This document shows, piece by piece, positions 17,721 to 25,906 of a stretch of 64,000 nt of DNA (position 1 is the stretch's first letter; each line of letters opens with the position of its first letter). The stretch comes from Ardenticatenaceae bacterium (GTDB taxonomy: Bacteria > Chloroflexota > Anaerolineae > Promineifilales > Promineifilaceae), in contig JACKBV010000004.1 in the NCBI GenBank assembly GCA_020634315.1, positions 186,001 through 250,000 of the forward strand, read 5' to 3'. Below the pieces are notes generated by a model that was given only the letters and a program-made list of their open reading frames with translations, searched no databases and had not been told where the DNA came from. Both the position numbers and the translations under genes were made by a program.

Positions 17721-18001
17721 TATGAATCTCCCTTACGACGACGCACCCACGTATTGAAGGAAAGACTAACCATGAAAATCACCCAGATCGCCACGGCGAA
17801 TCCCAGGCCAAACATGATCGCACGTCCCAAACCTTCTGTCGGGTACAACTGCCAGGCCATAAACACCGCCAAAACAAGGCTCAACAAGCCAATCGTCGTA
17901 AACCCATTGCGACGGCTAATCCACGGTTCATTCAGCGGAATCTTCACTTCTACTTCTTCCTGCTTTTCCTTCTTTTGCCGTGCCTTTTTCTTAGCCATCA
18001 T
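17720..18001 (-). CDS. Small two-segment membrane protein
   Basis: A 93-residue protein of unknown function. A highly charged Lys/Glu N terminus (MMAKKKARQKKEKQEEVEV) precedes two hydrophobic segments at about residues 37-53 and 60-80, and it ends with a basic RRRKGD. I do not recognise a family. It lies between the SdhD-like gene and the methyltransferase gene, with a one-base overlap to the latter, so it is part of the operon. An accessory role for the neighbouring membrane complex is possible but unsupported. Confidence 0.6.
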   Translation of the reverse strand: MMAKKKARQKKEKQEEVEVKIPLNEPWISRRNGFTTIGLLSLVLAVFMAWQLYPTEGLGRAIMFGLGFAVAIWVIFMVSLSFNTWVRRRKGDS

Positions 18002-18054
18002 CCCTTCCTAAAAAACAGATTTCGGGCTGCCCCAAGTTGTACTTCTTCACTATT

Positions 18055-18444
18055 TTACAGTTGCTGAATGGCAACCGCTAACCAAACACCATAAACCAAA
18101 GTCACAATTCCTATCACGCCCAAAACCCAATTCACCACACGAGCATGACGTTTATTTAGACCCAGGTCAAAAATAACCGCACGCAGCCCTAACATGGCAT
18201 GCGATATAACCACAATCAAAAACACAACCTCGATAGTAAAAATCGCCGGGTTCGAAACATATGCCAAAACCTCGGCAAAATCACGCAAGCCCCCCTCCAC
18301 CACAAAATGGTGCGCCACCATATGCAGCAGCAGCAGCAGCACCAACAACAAACCAGACACAGCCTGTATCAGCCAAAAAGCGCCAGCCCGCCCGACTTGT
18401 ACACTCTTCTGTTTCGTCCCTTGTTTAGATAAACCAGCCTGCAT
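18055..18444 (-). CDS. Succinate dehydrogenase/fumarate reductase-like membrane anchor (second)
   Basis: A 129-residue protein with three hydrophobic segments (about 25-45, 68-90 and 103-125). HMVAHHFV in the first segment and SHAMLGLR in the second supply histidines suited to haem b ligation. It resembles the SdhD-type anchor. It follows an SdhC-like and an SdhB-like gene but there is no SdhA in the window. The flavoprotein encoded just upstream of SdhB is instead a GlpA-type dehydrogenase. The 144-base gap before this gene holds a repeat cassette (18457-18542) that supplies GAGGAG before the ATG. Confidence 0.75.
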   Translation of the reverse strand: MQAGLSKQGTKQKSVQVGRAGAFWLIQAVSGLLLVLLLLLHMVAHHFVVEGGLRDFAEVLAYVSNPAIFTIEVVFLIVVISHAMLGLRAVIFDLGLNKRHARVVNWVLGVIGIVTLVYGVWLAVAIQQL

Positions 18445-18456
18445 ATCATACTCCTC

Positions 18457-18542
18457 GTAAATCGGATTGTTAATCCGATAGTCGGATTAGCAATCCGACC
18501 TACGATTTTTATTCATGGGGGTCAACGACAATTGGTGAAGTC
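18457..18542 (-). repeat. Shine-Dalgarno / TCGGATT stem-loop cassette in front of the SdhD-like gene
   Basis: Read on the minus strand, GAGGAGACTTCACC at about 18542 is followed by CCCATGAATAAAAA. A double stem-loop follows (18457-18504) in which TCGGATT and AATCCGA alternate. GAGGAGT then leads into the downstream start codon. The same double stem recurs at 47378-47426, 47577-47625 and 53946-53994. It is a member of the cassette family described for 47256-47766. Confidence 0.75.
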
Positions 18543-18588
18543 TCCTCAGAAAGCGCAGCGCGATTTAGCAAATCACGCTGCGGAGTCA

Positions 18589-18993
18589 TCAAATCGTAAA
18601 CACCTTCCAGGCGCTAACAAGCAGGAGCAATGTACCAATCACCATCAAAACCCAAAACAGACGACGATGCTGCCGCGCCCCAACACCCATTCCTACCAAC
18701 GCTACCCGAATGCCATTTAGCCCATGAAACAAAATGCCGAAAATCAGTATGATGTCCAGCAGCAAAAACAATGGACTGCGTGCCAATGCCAGGAACTCAT
18801 TCCAACCCGACTCTCCCTGCAACAATTTACTTAAAATAGCCAGGTGTAAGAAAAGGTAAACAGTTAACGCCAGCCCAGTCAGGCGGTTCAGCGCAAAAGC
18901 CCAACTGCCAAGATTGCGCTTGCGCACATCAAACCAGGCACGCAGGGGGTTCTTTGGTCTCACTGCATCATGTGTTGTTCGTATTTCTTGCAC
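18589..18993 (-). CDS. Succinate dehydrogenase/fumarate reductase-like cytochrome b anchor (first)
   Basis: A 134-residue SdhC-like protein. The N-terminal LGSWAFALNRLTGLALTVYL and the later FHGLNGIRV are typical of the cytochrome b subunit, where Ser/Arg line the quinone site and His binds haem. Three membrane segments are visible (about 32-52, 70-95 and 110-130). It lies 15 bases after the SdhB-like gene. Together with the next gene it would anchor the iron-sulfur subunit in the membrane and pass electrons to quinone. Confidence 0.8.
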   Translation of the reverse strand: MQEIRTTHDAVRPKNPLRAWFDVRKRNLGSWAFALNRLTGLALTVYLFLHLAILSKLLQGESGWNEFLALARSPLFLLLDIILIFGILFHGLNGIRVALVGMGVGARQHRRLFWVLMVIGTLLLLVSAWKVFTI

Positions 18994-19008
18994 TGTATTA
19001 CCTCCTGC

Positions 19009-19731
19009 CTATTTGCCCAAGCCAAAGACGCGGCGGAATTTACGCCGGGTCAATGCGCCACGCAGCGACATAATCGCTTCGCCTGGATTCACGTCAGATG
19101 GGCAAACTTCTGTGCATTCGTAAGCCACATGACAACGCCAGCAGCCATGTTCATTATCCACCCAATTGAGGGCAAATTCTGGATCGCTGTCGCGTGGTTC
19201 AGCAACAACACGCGCTGCCGCTGCCATAGCTGCCGGCCCTAAATATTCAGAGTCAGTGCCAGCGACCGGACAAGCGGAAACACACAAACCGCACTCCAAG
19301 CAATTCTCATAACGGGTGTATTGAGCGATCCCATCCGGCAAGTCGGTTTTAGGCCAAAACTCGCTGGCGCGGATATAGGGCATTTCTGGTGTATTGTATC
19401 TGTCGTAGAAAGGAGCCATATCCACAACCAGATCACTGATCAATGGCGCATTTTGTAATGGCTCGACTACAACAGTTGGCGTTCCCAATTCCAGAACTTT
19501 GACGACACAAGCTAACTGCTCCTGTCCATTAATCCGCATCCCACATGTGCCACAAGAAGCATGGTGGCAAGAATGACGCAAAATTAACGAGGTGTCCTGA
19601 TCGCGTCGCACATCTTGCAGCGCTACCAGCACCGTCGTGTTTTCATCAACGGTAACGTTGTATGTATCATAATGTGGGGTTTGTCCCTGCTTGTAGCGGA
19701 AAACTTTTAATTCTACTTTTCGCTCAGCCAT
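19009..19731 (-). CDS. SdhB/FrdB-type iron-sulfur subunit
   Basis: A 240-residue protein with the full three-cluster set of succinate dehydrogenase iron-sulfur subunits. The [2Fe-2S] ligands lie in CHHASCGTCGMRING with a later LAC. The [4Fe-4S] ligands are CLECGLCVSACP (about residues 143-154). The third cluster region is CHVAYECTEVCPSDVNP. The N-terminal ferredoxin fold begins VELKVFRYKQGQ. It lies 42 bases after the GlpA-type flavoprotein and 15 bases before the cytochrome b anchor. No SdhA is encoded nearby, so it may serve the glycerol-3-phosphate dehydrogenase. Confidence 0.88.
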   Translation of the reverse strand: MAERKVELKVFRYKQGQTPHYDTYNVTVDENTTVLVALQDVRRDQDTSLILRHSCHHASCGTCGMRINGQEQLACVVKVLELGTPTVVVEPLQNAPLISDLVVDMAPFYDRYNTPEMPYIRASEFWPKTDLPDGIAQYTRYENCLECGLCVSACPVAGTDSEYLGPAAMAAAARVVAEPRDSDPEFALNWVDNEHGCWRCHVAYECTEVCPSDVNPGEAIMSLRGALTRRKFRRVFGLGK

Positions 19732-19773
19732 CGGAACTCCTCAAGAAAAGAACGACAGGCATTCTTTTCACTG

Positions 19774-20940
19774 TCAGGCATAGTAAGCCGTGTATGGTAA
19801 CAGCACAACATCGCGGGTACGACAAGGTTCATCGACACCTAGTTTCTGACAAACCACATTGGCTGCCGCTTCAGCCATTCCGCGTAATGTTGTGGCTTTA
19901 CCACCGGTAATTGTCACAAATCCTTCGACGCCTTCGTCTATGTGATCGAAGCATTTGAAGGTACGGCTCAATTCACGGCCGGTATCTGCATCAGCTTTGC
20001 GTGGGCCTATTAACGGCCGTGCCGCAGACCAGGCTGCACGCATGGGGGCATCTTTAATGGCGGGTAACATCAACGCCCCGTGATCATACATGGCTTGAAT
20101 ATGATCGGACGGTAATCCTAATTTATCAGGATCATCTACCACCCAAGAGCTGGTACCAATAACAGAAAGGCCACGTTGAGGCACAACAATGTCGCCATCA
20201 CTGGATGTGTTCAGGCGATTGATGACCATGTTGCACCACCGACCTCGCACAGCAACCATGACGCCGGGAGACGGCCGTATCGGCACTTCCACCCCAACCA
20301 TATCTGCTATTTTGCCGCACCAGGGGCCAGCCGCATTCACCACCAAATCCGCACCAATTTCATACGATTTTTCAGAAGTATGGTCAACAACTTTGACGCC
20401 GGTAACGGTATTTCCCTGGCGCAAAATTTCACGCACTTCAGTATATGGCTTGACCGAAGCACCATTTTTCTTTGCCGTTGCAAAAAAGCGCAAAGGCATC
20501 CGCATGGCATCCATCGTCGCATCAGGGATGCGCACAGCCATGATTGTTTTCTCGCTAAGGTTTGGCTCCAGGCGTAAAGCCTCTTCTTTGGTTAAACGCT
20601 GTGCCGGAATGCCGCAATCGCCACACCCTTCAATAAAGGAATGACTATAGGCCACATCCTCGTCGGTAACAGCCACAAATAAACCATCATTTTCTTCAAA
20701 AGTACCAGGCGCAATACGGCGCAAAATTGTATTTTCTTCAATACACTCAATCGCCGATTCTTTGTCTTTTACCGCATAACGAGCACCGCTATGCAGCAAA
20801 CCATGATGACGGCCCGTCGTCCCAGAGGTCACTTCTCCGCGTTCAACCAATGTGACCTTCAAGCCGCGCAGAGTCAGGTCATGCGCCAACGCGCCACCAG
20901 TTCCTCCACCGCCTATAATTACTACGTGAAAATGAGACAT
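19774..20940 (-). CDS. glpA: GlpA-type FAD glycerol-3-phosphate dehydrogenase
   Basis: A 388-residue flavoprotein oxidising glycerol 3-phosphate to dihydroxyacetone phosphate. The FAD motif VVIIGGGGTGGALAHDLTLRG starts at residue 5 (given in two parts: VVIIGGGGTGGALAHD, LTLRG). TSGTTGRHHGLLHSGARY is the GlpA/GlpD signature, and FVTITGGKATTLRGMAE closes the fold. It lacks the C-terminal [2Fe-2S] domain of E. coli GlpA (542 residues). Start ATG 20940 (MSHFHVVII) is preferred over a frame open 35 codons upstream. It sits between glpK and the SdhB-like gene, matching a membrane complex of unusual composition. Confidence 0.88.
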   Translation of the reverse strand: MSHFHVVIIGGGGTGGALAHDLTLRGLKVTLVERGEVTSGTTGRHHGLLHSGARYAVKDKESAIECIEENTILRRIAPGTFEENDGLFVAVTDEDVAYSHSFIEGCGDCGIPAQRLTKEEALRLEPNLSEKTIMAVRIPDATMDAMRMPLRFFATAKKNGASVKPYTEVREILRQGNTVTGVKVVDHTSEKSYEIGADLVVNAAGPWCGKIADMVGVEVPIRPSPGVMVAVRGRWCNMVINRLNTSSDGDIVVPQRGLSVIGTSSWVVDDPDKLGLPSDHIQAMYDHGALMLPAIKDAPMRAAWSAARPLIGPRKADADTGRELSRTFKCFDHIDEGVEGFVTITGGKATTLRGMAEAAANVVCQKLGVDEPCRTRDVVLLPYTAYYA

Positions 20941-21065
20941 TGCACGCTCCCTTTCACCACGCGGTTCCTTAGAGGATGGTCCAACTCTGTCTGTTGAACC
21001 ATCCTCTATCTCATTCACAGATGGATGCAATCTGTGCGATAACATCCATCCTAATCAACTAACAA

Positions 21066-22556
21066 TTACTCAACCCAATCAAAGGTACGGGTAACGGCTT
21101 TCTTCCACTGGGTATACAGTTCCGTGCTTGCATTGCTGCCAGCGGTCGGATCCCAGGTCTTGTCTATGCCCCAGTTTTCGCGCATTTCGTCGGTGTTCTT
21201 CCAGAAGCCAACAGCCAGACCAGCCGCGTAAGCAGCACCCAAAGCCGTTGTCTCTGCCACTTTCGGCCGTACCACAGGCACATCCAACACGTCTGCCTGG
21301 AATTGCATGAGCAGGTCATTGTAAACCATACCGCCATCAACCTTGAGAGCAGTCAGGTCTACGCCAGAGTCCTTGTTCATCGCATCCAGCACTTCGCGTG
21401 TCTGGTAAGCGGTCGCTTCCAAAGCAGCGCGTGCAATGTGTCCCTTCTTCACGTAACGGGTGAGGCCAGCGATAACGCCGCGAGCATCCGAACGCCAATA
21501 GGGAGCAAACAAACCGGAGAACGCAGGTACAAAGTAAACGCCGCCATTATCTTCAACAGATTTGGCATAGTCTTCGATGTGTGGTGAGAAATCAAAGAAG
21601 TCCAGGTTGTCGCGCAGCCATTGCACCAAGGCACCGGTAATGGCGATGGAACCTTCCAGAGCATACACAGCTGGTTCATCCCCGAACTTGTAGCACAGGG
21701 TTGTCAACAAACCGCTCTTGGAGGGCACAATCTTCGTGCCGGTGTTCAAAATCATGAAGCAGCCAGTGCCATATGTATTCTTAGCTTCGCCGGGGCTGAA
21801 GCAAGCTTGACCTACGGTCGCTGCCTGTTGATCGCCCAAGTCACCAGCAACAGGAATCACACCACCAAACGGGCCATCCGCCTTGGTATGTCCATAAACC
21901 ATCGAAGAAGCTTTAATGGTCGGCAACATGGACTTGGGAATACCCATAATGTTCAGAATTTCATCGTCCCAATCCAAGGTATTCAGGTTCATGAGCATGG
22001 TACGGCTGGCATTGGTCACATCCGTCACATGTTCGCCGGTCAGGTTCCAGATAACCCAGGTGTCGATGTTACCGAAAACGGCGTCGCCTTTCTCGGCTGC
22101 TTCGCGCAAACCTTCGACATTCTCCAACATCCACTTCACTTTGGGGCCAGAGAAGTAGGTCGCCAATGGCAGACCAACCTTATCACGGAAACGATTTTGA
22201 CCAACACCACCCTCCAGGTCTTTACAGATCTTGTCGGTGCGGGTGTCCTGCCAGACAATCGCATTGTAATAGGGCTTGCCGGTGTTTTTGTCCCAAACCA
22301 CCGTCGTTTCACGTTGATTGGTAACGCCAACAGCTACGATATCAGCAGATGTAAGGCCAGCTTGCTTGAGAGCACCTTTCACAACATCTTGTGTACGCGC
22401 CCAAATTTCCATTGGATCATGTTCGACCCAACCGGGCTTGGGATAAATTTGCTCGTGCTCTAACTGATGTACGCCAACCGGTTCGCCAGAGTGGTTAAAA
22501 ATCATACAACGGGTACTGGTTGTACCTTGATCGATTGCAGCTACATATTTAGCCAT
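21066..22556 (-). CDS. glpK: Glycerol kinase
   Basis: A 496-residue FGGY kinase that phosphorylates glycerol entering through GlpF. AAIDQGTTSTRCMIF starts at residue 5 (ATP-binding), GVTNQRETTVVWD and NAIVWQDTRT follow, and the substrate region YGTGCFMILNTG and the C-terminal LKVDGGMVYNDLLMQFQAD are present. Length is normal. ATG 22556 (MAKYVAAID) is chosen; the frame continues 19 codons upstream without a better start. It is preceded by a 205-base gap holding a TGTAGGGTA-type hairpin. Confidence 0.96.
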   Translation of the reverse strand: MAKYVAAIDQGTTSTRCMIFNHSGEPVGVHQLEHEQIYPKPGWVEHDPMEIWARTQDVVKGALKQAGLTSADIVAVGVTNQRETTVVWDKNTGKPYYNAIVWQDTRTDKICKDLEGGVGQNRFRDKVGLPLATYFSGPKVKWMLENVEGLREAAEKGDAVFGNIDTWVIWNLTGEHVTDVTNASRTMLMNLNTLDWDDEILNIMGIPKSMLPTIKASSMVYGHTKADGPFGGVIPVAGDLGDQQAATVGQACFSPGEAKNTYGTGCFMILNTGTKIVPSKSGLLTTLCYKFGDEPAVYALEGSIAITGALVQWLRDNLDFFDFSPHIEDYAKSVEDNGGVYFVPAFSGLFAPYWRSDARGVIAGLTRYVKKGHIARAALEATAYQTREVLDAMNKDSGVDLTALKVDGGMVYNDLLMQFQADVLDVPVVRPKVAETTALGAAYAAGLAVGFWKNTDEMRENWGIDKTWDPTAGSNASTELYTQWKKAVTRTFDWVE

Positions 22557-22678
22557 TTCCTCAATTCTCCTTATCTGAAATAGTGGGATTTGTTTATCCC
22601 GCCCAGAAAACAAACAACAGCAATATTTTGAAAAGCAGGTTACTACCTGGGCAAGCTAATACACCAGGAAACTGGCTC

Positions 22679-22733
22679 TGTAGGGTACATGAACAATCTG
22701 CCCAGGTATATACCCGGCGGCTACCCTACAATT
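22679..22733. repeat. Intercistronic TGTAGGGTA hairpin (copy 1)
   Basis: CTGTAGGGTAC and GCTACCCTACA can pair across about 33 bases containing a further CCCAGGTATATACCCGG dyad. It lies between dhaL and glpK. A shorter version with the same arms is at 23430-23459 between dhaK and dhaL. These may stabilise or process the mRNA so that the kinase subunits are made in different amounts. Confidence 0.6.
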
Positions 22734-22761
22734 TCCATTAACACGGTGCTAACCGCGGAGT

Positions 22762-23394
22762 CTAACCTTCTACCAATGTGTCCAGTAATGTTTTTAAGAT
22801 GAGGTAGGAAGACGTAGCCCCTGGGTCTTGATGCCCAATACTCCGTTCACCCAGATAACTGGCCCGCCCTTTTTTCGCCTGCATGGGAATGGTGTCTTTC
22901 ATCGCTTGTTCGGCGGTGTTTACGGCCGCTTGTAAGACTTCAATCGTATTGTCATTGGTGGCAAACGCTGCGTTGAGGGTTTCTAATGTGGGCGCCCATG
23001 TATCATACATAGTTTTGTCACCAAGTTGTGCACGCCCTCGCTGCACGATTCCATCGACACCGGATTGCAACAGCTTGACAAGATCTTCGTTGTTAAGTTC
23101 TTCTTTAGCAGCCATTGCCATGCCGCTGCGCATGAAAAATGTCCCATAAAGCGGACCACTAGCCCCACCAACACTGGAAATCAACGTCATGCCCACTGTT
23201 TTTAGGATATTGCCAATGTCTTTGTCAGCAATGCTGGGCAGCTTTTCTTTTACTTTTTTGAAGCCGCGATCCATGTTGATGCCGTGATCGGCATCACCAA
23301 TGGCAGAATCCAACTGAGTTAAGTATTCTTTGTTTTCAGTCAGCACAACGGTCAGATTTTCCAGCCATGCGACAATTTGATCTTTTGTTACCAT
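22762..23394 (-). CDS. dhaL: Dihydroxyacetone kinase subunit DhaL (nucleotide-binding)
   Basis: A 210-residue all-helical DhaL. The Mg-ADP site is LDSAIGDADHGINMDRGF (about residues 28-45), followed by GMTLISSVGGASGPLYGTFF and the C-terminal GRASYLGERSIGHQDPGA. In PTS-type dihydroxyacetone kinases DhaL keeps its ADP bound. DhaM re-phosphorylates it, and the phosphate passes to dihydroxyacetone on DhaK. In E. coli, DhaL-ADP also activates DhaR; a DhaR-type regulator is encoded upstream here. Confidence 0.95.
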   Translation of the reverse strand: MVTKDQIVAWLENLTVVLTENKEYLTQLDSAIGDADHGINMDRGFKKVKEKLPSIADKDIGNILKTVGMTLISSVGGASGPLYGTFFMRSGMAMAAKEELNNEDLVKLLQSGVDGIVQRGRAQLGDKTMYDTWAPTLETLNAAFATNDNTIEVLQAAVNTAEQAMKDTIPMQAKKGRASYLGERSIGHQDPGATSSYLILKTLLDTLVEG

Positions 23395-23429
23395 GATGAA
23401 TGACTCACTCCTTTACATTGTTAGCGAAC

Positions 23430-23459
23430 TGTAGGGTAAACATGTCTGTTTACCCTACA
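23430..23459. repeat. Intercistronic TGTAGGGTA hairpin (copy 2)
   Basis: TGTAGGGTAAACA and TGTTTACCCTACA pair perfectly (13 bp) around a 4-base loop, between dhaK and dhaL. No T-run follows on the minus strand, so it is more likely a stability or processing element than a terminator. Confidence 0.65.
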
Positions 23460-23472
23460 TCGTATGATAGGG

Positions 23473-24546
23473 TTATACCCCCCAACGTAATCCCGGAGTA
23501 TTAACAGGGGCATCCCAGAATTTAAGAATTTCTTCGTCGGCCTTGAGCAAAGTAATGGAGCAACCCTGCATTTCGAGTGATGTGATATAGGGGCCGATCA
23601 GGTTACGAACAATTTTGACACCACGATCAGCGCAAATTTCGGCAACCTTGCGATACACGGCATACAATTCAGAAACTGGTGTGCCGCCCATGCTGTTGAC
23701 GAAAACGATCACTTCATCACCGGCCTGGAATGGTTGGTCTACGATGTCTTTTTCGACCCAGGTGCCGCTTTCATTATCCCATTCACGTACTGTGCGGGAG
23801 TATGGGCCATCATCAAGGATTTCGTTGGTCATCAAGGTTGTGATTTCGTCTACAGACGTCATCGCCATGCGCTTCTGGCCAGGCTCACCATGAATGCCAA
23901 TACCGATTTCCATTTCGTCTTCGCCTAATTCGAAGGTGGGTTTTCCAGCGGCTGGAACGGTGCAGGATGTAAGAGCCATGCCCATGGAACGGCCGTACAT
24001 ATTCACCTTGCGTGCCAGATCAGAACATTGATCCAGGTCATACCCTGCTTCGGCGGCTGCGCCAACGATCTTCTCACACAAGACGGTTGTGCCCACACCA
24101 CGACGACCTGCTGTATACAAGCTATCTTTCACAGCCACATCGTCATCAATGAGGATATTTTGCACTTTGATGCCGTCAGCATAAGCCAACTCAGCGGCCG
24201 TTTCAAAGTTCAAAACGTCGCCAGTGTAGTTCTTGACCAGGAACAAAACGCCAGCGCCACCATCAACGGCTTTCGCACATTCATACATCTGATCTGGGGT
24301 TGGTGATGTGAACACTTCACCGGGGCAAGCACCAGCTAGCATACCCATACCGACAAAGCCACCATGCATTGGCTCATGTCCGCTACCACCACCAGAAATA
24401 AGGGCAACTTTACCGGCAATAGGTGCATCTGCCCGATACACATACTTTGGCTCAAAATTTATTTTAAGCATATCCGGATGTGCTACCGCCATGCCCTCAA
24501 GTTGTTCTTTGACAACATCATCAACCGCATTAATCAACTTTTTCAT
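23473..24546 (-). CDS. dhaK: Dihydroxyacetone kinase subunit DhaK (substrate-binding)
   Basis: A 357-residue DhaK. The substrate pocket GGGSGHEPMHGGFVG (about residues 51-65) and the His that binds dihydroxyacetone covalently, in GIGIHGEPGQ (about 220), are present. GVLFLVKNYTGDVLNFE and NSMGGTPVSELYAVYR are family landmarks. Length matches E. coli DhaK (356). It is transcribed after glpF and before dhaL. In E. coli, DhaK antagonises DhaR, so the same feedback may operate here. Confidence 0.96.
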   Translation of the reverse strand: MKKLINAVDDVVKEQLEGMAVAHPDMLKINFEPKYVYRADAPIAGKVALISGGGSGHEPMHGGFVGMGMLAGACPGEVFTSPTPDQMYECAKAVDGGAGVLFLVKNYTGDVLNFETAAELAYADGIKVQNILIDDDVAVKDSLYTAGRRGVGTTVLCEKIVGAAAEAGYDLDQCSDLARKVNMYGRSMGMALTSCTVPAAGKPTFELGEDEMEIGIGIHGEPGQKRMAMTSVDEITTLMTNEILDDGPYSRTVREWDNESGTWVEKDIVDQPFQAGDEVIVFVNSMGGTPVSELYAVYRKVAEICADRGVKIVRNLIGPYITSLEMQGCSITLLKADEEILKFWDAPVNTPGLRWGV

Positions 24547-24604
24547 CGCACTCTCCCAAAACTACCAAGTTTTCATCACCACACATCAACAACAAAGCAA
24601 ATTA

Positions 24605-24633
24605 AGGGGCAAGCTTATACAAAACTTGCCCCT
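24605..24633 (-). promoter_or_regulatory. Stem-loop between glpF and dhaK
   Basis: AGGGGCAAG and CTTGCCCCT form a 9-bp stem with an 11-base loop, just after the glpF stop. The next bases on the minus strand are TAATTTGC, not a T-run. It could lower read-through or separate the mRNA after glpF. Confidence 0.6.
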
Positions 24634-24640
24634 AAAAACC

Positions 24641-25435
24641 TTATTTCTTGCTCGGCAGGTATGGGGAAATGAACCAGTCGTAGAAGAAAACACCAACTGC
24701 ACCAGAGATAGCCGGGATCAATACCGGTGGGATTAACCAGTAAAGACCATCGAACAATCCCGTTGTACCTACCAAAGCGCCAAAAATACGCGGGCCAAGG
24801 TCACGAGCCGGGTTAATGGAATAACCGCTGGGGCCGCCCAAAGAAAGGCCAACCGCCAATACGGTGAAACCTACCAGGAACGGGCCCATGTTGTTCTTCA
24901 AGCCCATGTTCTTGTCATCACCACTGGCCAAAATACCCCACAACAGAACCATTGTGCCAAAGAATTCGGCGATGCTGGCGTTTAATAGGGAATAGCTGCC
25001 AGTTGACGTGCCTGCTGCACCACCCCAGAAGGTTGTGCTGAAAACGGCGCCGGGGCCTGTACACCATATGTTGGGCATACCAGCTGCTTGCAGACCTTCC
25101 ATGTAAACAAGGTAAACGCCTAATGCACCGAGGAAAGCACCAACCAATTGTGCCAAGATGAAGGGGCCTACTTTGGCCCAGGGGAATCCACGCTTCACAG
25201 CTAAAGCGATGGTCACGGCCGGATTCAGATGTGCGCCAGAAACGCCACCCGATACGTAAACGGCAATGATCACCGCGAAGGCCCAGCCGATGGTTATGGT
25301 ATTCCAGTTGTAAGCTGGAGCTGCCAAACGGGGCGCCAAACCAACATTGGCTACAACGCCATCACCCATAAGAATGAGGATAAAGGTGCCGAAGACTTCG
25401 CCCACCAGTTCGCCCATCAAACCTTTGTCTTTCAT
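24641..25435 (-). CDS. glpF: Glycerol uptake facilitator (aquaglyceroporin)
   Basis: A 264-residue major intrinsic protein with six membrane segments. Both channel boxes are present: GAHLNPAVTIALA (about residue 67) and GYSINPARDLGPR (about 206, with the Asp after NPAR that marks glycerol facilitators). EVFGTFILILMGDGVVAN opens the protein. It is first in the operon, so glycerol entry, phosphorylation and oxidation are encoded in order. TCTTTCTCC upstream of ATG 25435 reads as GGAGAAAGA on the minus strand, a good ribosome site. Confidence 0.95.
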   Translation of the reverse strand: MKDKGLMGELVGEVFGTFILILMGDGVVANVGLAPRLAAPAYNWNTITIGWAFAVIIAVYVSGGVSGAHLNPAVTIALAVKRGFPWAKVGPFILAQLVGAFLGALGVYLVYMEGLQAAGMPNIWCTGPGAVFSTTFWGGAAGTSTGSYSLLNASIAEFFGTMVLLWGILASGDDKNMGLKNNMGPFLVGFTVLAVGLSLGGPSGYSINPARDLGPRIFGALVGTTGLFDGLYWLIPPVLIPAISGAVGVFFYDWFISPYLPSKK

Positions 25436-25593
25436 GTCTTTCTCCTTAAATCTACTCTTCTGAAGAATTTTTTATGCGAAACAACTTGCGCATTTTAAAT
25501 GCCATCCAAACAACCAGTTCTCCTTCCTTAACACTCCATTCAATAAGCAACCTCCTTCACTCACGCCGCAGCGGGTAGTTGTAGAAACTGCCA

Positions 25594-25630
25594 AACAAAA
25601 AGCACCTTGCCGCTACCGCAGCAAGATGCT
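25594..25630 (-). terminator. Terminator or attenuator between dhaR and glpF
   Basis: On the minus strand AGCATCTTGC pairs with GCAAGGTGCT (one G-U pair) and is followed by TTTTTG. It lies about 280 bases after the dhaR stop and 160 bases before glpF. It may end the dhaR transcript, or it may attenuate the operon if the glpF promoter is upstream of it. Confidence 0.65.
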
Positions 25631-25792
25631 TAGATGTTGCACCTCAATATCGCAAACAGACCAGGTCAATTGACAAACAATGAATTCGGTCATTTCTAAC
25701 TACCCAGAAGAATAAGCTTTGGACAATGTGCCTAATGCACAATTCCTAATCATACGTCTTTCACCAGCAACTTCAACAAGCCAGTGCATTTG

Positions 25793-25839
25793 GTTCCAGA
25801 ATGGAACAGCACGCACATTGTTTCGTTTCATTTTGAAAC
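25793..25839. promoter_or_regulatory. Two related dyads, likely DhaR operators
   Basis: GTTCCAGAATGGAAC (25793-25807) and GTTTCATTTTGAAAC (25825-25839) fit one pattern, GTTYCAnnnTGRAAC. They are 32 bases apart, about three helical turns. They lie between the dhaR stop and glpF. A dimeric Fis-type HTH regulator such as the adjacent DhaR-type protein is the natural candidate. The sequences are plainly seen; the assignment to that regulator is inference. Confidence 0.5.
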
Positions 25840-25906
25840 GGACGTTATAAATTATCGATTAATAATTGAGGGTAGGAAAGAATTTGTAAGGGGAAGTGTA
25901 AGATTT

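Noticed and set aside
18055..19731. Ordinary succinate dehydrogenase operon
   Set aside because: No SdhA in or near the gene set; the adjacent flavoprotein is GlpA-like.
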